Shown here: piece after piece, positions 6,731 to 10,147 of the stretch
How positions within the stretch are numbered: the first letter of the stretch is position 1
Layout of the letters: the number at the start of each line of letters is the position of its first letter
DNA from: Actinomycetota bacterium
Lineage (GTDB): Bacteria > Actinomycetota > Thermoleophilia > Solirubrobacterales > Solirubrobacteraceae
Direction of reading: 5' to 3'
Length of the DNA: 10,147 nt
Assembly: GCA_009699565.1 (NCBI GenBank)
Contig: WLNX01000046.1
Location: forward strand, 1-10,147
The notes under the pieces: generated by a model
Databases searched by the model: none
Told to the model about the DNA's origin: nothing
Seen by the model: only the letters and a program-made list of their open reading frames with translations
Program-made: the position numbers and the translations under genes

Positions 6731-7341
6731 CAGTAGCCCAGCTCCCGCTCAACCATCTCGCAGATCACATGGCCTAAGACGGAGTGGATCTCTTGAATCA
6801 ATGCAACGACATCGCTGTCGACCACGATCAGGTGGTCGGCAAGTCCGTCGAGCTGATGACCGGTCCCGGTCATCGCGACGGCGGCAAGCGACCGCGCCTT
6901 GGCAACTTCCAATGCGGCGAGAACATTCGGGGAGCGCCCGCTCGTCGACATCACGACCAGGACGTCGCCGTGACGCGCGAGCCCGTCAAACTCGCGGGCA
7001 AGGGAGGCCTCGGCAAAGCCATAGTCGTTGGCGAGCGCGCTGATAACCGCCGGGTTTACTCCCAGTGCAACCGCTGCCAATGGCCCGCGTTCAACCCTGA
7101 AGCGACCGATGAATTCGGCGACAAGGTGCTGGGCATCTGCGGCGCTTCCGCCGTTGCCGGCGAAAAAGACGGTCCCACCACCATCGAGGGCTTGTGCGAT
7201 CGCAGTGCTCGCGGCAGCGATCTGATCAGCCGACTGAGAAAGCGCCGCCGCCAAGAGAGTTTGGTGGCTTTGAACGCGGCCCTCAATGAGCTCCTCGGCG
7301 AGCGCTCGGCTGCCGACGGTTGGATTCGATTCAGTCGTCAT
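6730..7341 (-). CDS. gmhA: Sedoheptulose-7-phosphate isomerase (phosphoheptose isomerase, SIS domain)
   Basis: GmhA converts sedoheptulose 7-phosphate from the pentose phosphate pathway into D-glycero-D-manno-heptose 7-phosphate, the first committed step of activated heptose synthesis. The 203-residue protein is a complete SIS domain. Sugar-phosphate binding is marked by AGNGGSAADAQH at 61-72 and STSGRSPNV at 132-140, with ANDYGF at 104-109 between them. His72, Glu76, Gln183 and His191 (in IQEIHSVLGH) fall where the E. coli enzyme has His61, Glu65, Gln172 and His180, the metal and catalytic residues, so activity is expected. DiaA-type SIS proteins look similar, but the adjoining gmhB settles the role. 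ATG 7341 is chosen; AAGG lies just upstream at 7346-7349. A 60 nt gap separates it from the fusion gene upstream, so a separate promoter is possible, although I see no clear -35/-10 pair. Confidence 0.94.
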   Translation of the reverse strand: MTTESNPTVGSRALAEELIEGRVQSHQTLLAAALSQSADQIAAASTAIAQALDGGGTVFFAGNGGSAADAQHLVAEFIGRFRVERGPLAAVALGVNPAVISALANDYGFAEASLAREFDGLARHGDVLVVMSTSGRSPNVLAALEVAKARSLAAVAMTGTGHQLDGLADHLIVVDSDVVALIQEIHSVLGHVICEMVERELGY

Positions 7342-7370
7342 GGGACCTTGGGAAGGGTACCGATGCCACT

Positions 7371-7401
7371 CGGCCGCGATTGGACTGCAACAAAGCGGCC
7401 G
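7371..7401 (-). other. GC-rich inverted repeat after the fusion gene, possible weak terminator or attenuator
   Basis: Arms CGGCCGC (7371-7377) and GCGGCCG (7395-7401) are perfect 7 bp inverted repeats around a 17 nt loop, starting directly after the TGA stop (7404-7402) of the fusion gene. No T-run follows on the minus strand, so a classical intrinsic terminator is not supported. It could be an mRNA processing or stability hairpin that separates gmhA expression from the upstream gene. CGGCCG is itself palindromic and common in GC-rich DNA, so chance is a real possibility. Confidence 0.25.
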
Positions 7402-10147
7402 TCAGGGCGCCCACAGGGCCGTGCTGACAGCCGCAGACCGGACGCAGGTGGAGAGTCCTCCCCATGCCAGCAGGGTCACATTGGATGCGCCGACCGGCAT
7501 CACAATCCGAATGCCGGTCGAGTCTCGATCGACGCGCGCGATCGCGTTCGGGAGGTTATTGGCGGAAGGCTTGAAGACGAGTCCCAGCGCCCCGGGCTGC
7601 GCCGTACGCGCCAGATGGATTGTCAGCACGCGCATCTCCAGTCCGCCGGCGCCTGGAGGCAGCGGAAACGCGCGGGCCGCGCTCCCGGCAGAGAAGAGTG
7701 TGCTGCCGGCCATGCTTGAGAGGCAGAAGCGGTCGCCCTTATTGACGGGTTCCTGACGTCCCAAGAGCAACTCGTGGGCATTCCCCCAAGGGTCGAGCGC
7801 GACAGGGACTCCGCGGTCGCTGAGCCTGCGCACGTTGAGCTCCGGAAGAAAGATCCGCACCAGACCCGGGAGCTGCCAGTCTGGGGCGATCGGCAGTTGC
7901 TGGAAGACTGGAGGCAGGCGCTCATCGATCAGCGATGCGCCTTCGGGATCTCCCGCCAGCGGCGTCAGCGACTCCCGAAGCCGTTCGAACCCTCCCGCTG
8001 CCGCGGCGCCCGGCTCCTGAACACGCGCCCGATGCTCGGTAGAGACACCGTTTGACAGCCAGATGATCGCGAACAGGATTGCCATGCAGCTGAGGAGTGT
8101 TCGCTGACCGGCGGTCTGCGGCATCGGCCTGCCGGACGCGACCCATGCCGCCGGGATGAACACCGCCATCAGCATGAGGTTGGCATCGGAGTAGCGGAAG
8201 ACGTTGATAACTCCCAGGCCCAGCTCCGTGTGGCGCGAGTAGAAGACCTGCGCGCCGGCAAGCAGGAGCAGCCCAAGCATGGCAATCCAGATGAACGCTG
8301 AACGGCGATTTCGGATCGTCGCGGCAGCGAAGAGCGAGAGCGTCACTACTCCGACGACGGAGGTCAAGCTGGGGCTGGACGCAAGCGTCGGGAACCCGTT
8401 GACTGCGGTGACCGCAACTTCGTCAACCATCCAGTGCCACAGAAACGACATCCACTGCGTCAATGGCGCGGCCGCCGCATTGGAAGGCAGCCCGGCTCCG
8501 AGTTCCTTGAGCACGGCAATCGCCGCGACGACAATCATGGGAGCGAAGAGCCATGAAACCGACCGCGTCCTGCGACCAAAGCTGCGCAGACTGAAGTCTT
8601 CCCCGGCAGGCTGAGCGATCGCGAGCAGAGCGAAGAGGACAAGCGGAAGCAGTGCCGCCCGGACCGAAAAAGCACACGACGCCCCCATCAGCACAAGAGC
8701 CGCGACGAACCAGTACCACCGGCGCCCGCGGTCCCATCTGACCGAAGCGGCGAGAGCGGCGACCGCCATCGCCGTCATCGGGAGGATGTGGGCCGAAGCG
8801 GCCCACCAGAGCGAGATGACCATCCAACCGGACCAGGATCCGAAGGCCGCAGCTGCTGCGAGGGGAACGAGGGAGCTGTTGGTGATCTGGCGAACAAGCA
8901 CTGCGACCAGAAATGTCGCGAGCGCGATACACCCCGCGCTGATCGCAACGACCATCCCCCACTCGTGACCGGGCCACTGAAGGACGAGCCAGTCGAGAAA
9001 GCGATGCCCCGGCGAGTAGCGGTCGCCGATCAGGGGCGTATTGAGGAGCTGCAGCGTCAATCCCGAGTGGTGTGCGTCATTGAGGTTGCGGAAGTCGTCC
9101 GTCACAAACCAGCCGCTGCGAATCACGAAGGCGACGATGAGTCCCGATGCGACAGCGATCGCTGCCGCCGCGGCCAGAAAGTGACGCTGCAGCGCCGCGC
9201 GGACCTGCGCCAGCAGATGTGCGCTCTCTTTGAGTTTCAGGAACCGACGTTCCACCAGGTAGTAGCTCAGCGCTGCACACGGGATCGTGATCGCCAGAAC
9301 AAGAACCAGAGCCGTCAGGGAGGTCTGCACCGGAGTGCCAGCTCTGACCAGAATGCCCTTGTTGAAGAGGAGATCGACGGCAGCCTGGTGCCACAGATAG
9401 ATGCCGTATGAGACGAGCCCAAGCCACGCAACGGGACGTAGAACGAGGAACCGTCCCGGCAGACCCGTCCCCGGCTCCGAGAAGACGGCCGGGGCGATCA
9501 GAAAGAACGCAATTAGAGGCTGGAGCACCCAACGAAATTCAGACGCCAGAGGAGGAAATGCTACGCCCTCGGCAGGCACGCCGCTAAAAGCGCAGAGGAT
9601 TACGAAAAGAACGAGCGCAATTGCCCAAGACGCGCTTGGACGTCGGCGCACAAAGCTGAGCAGCCCACTCGCAGATCCTCTGACGTCGTGACCCCAGACG
9701 CTCACGAGAGCGAGTGCCATACCAAGAGCAAACCAGTAGAAATAGTGGGGCAACCCGACCCTTACGATCGCGATGTCTCCGTGGGCTCGGAATCTCCAAA
9801 AGACCGCGGATACGAGACTCAGGACGATCAGCACGAGCAGCTCGCGCGCCACGCGGTTTCTTCCGGTCATCCCGCGAAAAGACTTTCGAGCCACCCAGGC
9901 GTACCCGGGAAGCGCAATGTAGAAGGTCATCTCAATGCACAGCGTCCAAGCCTGACCGAGGCCCGCAAACGACGGCGAGTAGATCTGAAGAAAGAAGTAG
10001 TAGATCGGCCAATCGTTGAACATCGCCTGACTGAGCGGATAGATCGACAAGACCGTGAGTGCGAACCAGTAAGCCGGCACGATCCTAAGAACACGACGCT
10101 GGTAGAAACGTCCGGTGGCAGGCCCATCGGCGTCGCGGGCCTCTGCC
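7402..10147 (-). CDS. Acyltransferase-3 domain fused to a GT-C-like membrane glycosyltransferase, 5'-truncated
   Basis: This is an integral membrane protein with 914 residues visible; the frame is open to the window edge. Residues before the GTG at 10080 (FYQRRVLRIVPAYW) are the usual acyltransferase-3 sequence, so that GTG is internal. The N-terminal part (nt 10147 to about 9215) is an OafA-type O-acyltransferase: RRVLRIVPAYW, AWTLCIEMTFY (9919-9954, the conserved W-S/T-L-x-x-E-x-x-F-Y), SYGIYLWHQ (about 9386-9412), and VERRFLKLKE as the end of the domain. The conserved N-terminal histidine region lies outside the window. From about 9210 a new TM helix leads into WFVTDDF (DDF at 9091-9099), placed like the first-loop acidic pair of GT-C glycosyltransferases, followed by YSPGHRFLDWL, SLWWAASAHILP and about nine more hydrophobic segments. 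A soluble, beta-rich tail of about 210 residues (from about 8040) ends the protein. The probable role is acylation plus glycosylation of an envelope glycan. The acyltransferase call is firm; the GT-C assignment is inferred from layout and the DDF loop. Confidence 0.85.
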   Translation of the reverse strand, partial: AEARDADGPATGRFYQRRVLRIVPAYWFALTVLSIYPLSQAMFNDWPIYYFFLQIYSPSFAGLGQAWTLCIEMTFYIALPGYAWVARKSFRGMTGRNRVARELLVLIVLSLVSAVFWRFRAHGDIAIVRVGLPHYFYWFALGMALALVSVWGHDVRGSASGLLSFVRRRPSASWAIALVLFVILCAFSGVPAEGVAFPPLASEFRWVLQPLIAFFLIAPAVFSEPGTGLPGRFLVLRPVAWLGLVSYGIYLWHQAAVDLLFNKGILVRAGTPVQTSLTALVLVLAITIPCAALSYYLVERRFLKLKESAHLLAQVRAALQRHFLAAAAAIAVASGLIVAFVIRSGWFVTDDFRNLNDAHHSGLTLQLLNTPLIGDRYSPGHRFLDWLVLQWPGHEWGMVVAISAGCIALATFLVAVLVRQITNSSLVPLAAAAAFGSWSGWMVISLWWAASAHILPMTAMAVAALAASVRWDRGRRWYWFVAALVLMGASCAFSVRAALLPLVLFALLAIAQPAGEDFSLRSFGRRTRSVSWLFAPMIVVAAIAVLKELGAGLPSNAAAAPLTQWMSFLWHWMVDEVAVTAVNGFPTLASSPSLTSVVGVVTLSLFAAATIRNRRSAFIWIAMLGLLLLAGAQVFYSRHTELGLGVINVFRYSDANLMLMAVFIPAAWVASGRPMPQTAGQRTLLSCMAILFAIIWLSNGVSTEHRARVQEPGAAAAGGFERLRESLTPLAGDPEGASLIDERLPPVFQQLPIAPDWQLPGLVRIFLPELNVRRLSDRGVPVALDPWGNAHELLLGRQEPVNKGDRFCLSSMAGSTLFSAGSAARAFPLPPGAGGLEMRVLTIHLARTAQPGALGLVFKPSANNLPNAIARVDRDSTGIRIVMPVGASNVTLLAWGGLSTCVRSAAVSTALWAP

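Noticed and set aside
6113..6736. 207-codon plus-strand frame opposite gmhB and the methyltransferase start
   Set aside because: It mirrors the gmhB codons; no recognisable motif, while gmhB on the other strand has every HAD and zinc motif.
9150..9280. Possible frameshift or missed gene boundary between the acyltransferase-3 and GT-C-like halves
   Set aside because: The frame runs through without a stop and the linker is a normal amphipathic segment followed by a TM helix, so a true fusion is the simpler reading; this still needs checking against relatives.
1..10147. CRISPR arrays, tRNA or rRNA genes, insertion sequences, defence systems
   Set aside because: No spaced direct repeats, transposase motifs, terminal repeats or structured RNA genes were seen; coding sequence fills almost the whole window.

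Overview
The window is a gene-dense, high-GC stretch of a bacterial chromosome, most likely from a high-GC actinobacterium. The main pointer is a 1393-residue AftD-type arabinofuranosyltransferase, a family centred on Actinobacteria. Frequent GTG starts and 1-8 bp overlaps between genes fit this. The lineage is an inference: nothing here is a taxonomic marker such as rRNA, and a non-mycobacterial actinobacterium such as a Thermoleophilia member is only a guess.

Layout: (1) nt 2-742, plus strand, the 3' part of a family-2 glycosyltransferase cut by the window edge. (2) nt 10147 down to 724, minus strand, six genes that look like one transcription unit, in transcription order: an acyltransferase-3/GT-C-like fusion (5' end outside the window), gmhA, gmhB, a small SAM-dependent methyltransferase, an aftD-like gene, and a family-4 uracil-DNA glycosylase. 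The junctions from gmhA onward are TGATG (1 bp overlap), an 8 bp overlap, a 25 nt gap and ATGA (4 bp overlap), so translational coupling is likely. Only the fusion/gmhA junction has a gap of any size (60 nt), and it holds a GC-rich inverted repeat. The two strands converge with a 19 bp 3'-3' overlap. No stretch of 300 nt lacks a gene. I saw no tRNA, rRNA, mobile element or CRISPR array.

The theme is cell-envelope glycan assembly. GmhA and GmhB catalyse two steps towards nucleotide-activated D-glycero-manno-heptose. The AftD-like protein and the fusion protein are polytopic membrane enzymes that would glycosylate and acylate an envelope glycan outside the membrane. The GT2 acts on nucleotide sugars in the cytoplasm, and the methyltransferase may decorate a sugar or lipid intermediate. 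The heptose kinase and nucleotidylyltransferase are not in the window. The DNA-repair glycosylase is the functional outlier at the operon's end, and its C-terminus is a perfect QLDLF sliding-clamp-binding pentapeptide.

I do not see a clearly new system. The most notable points are the clamp motif on the uracil-DNA glycosylase, that gene's coupling to an envelope glycosyltransferase, the acyltransferase/GT-C fusion, and heptose genes next to an AftD homologue.
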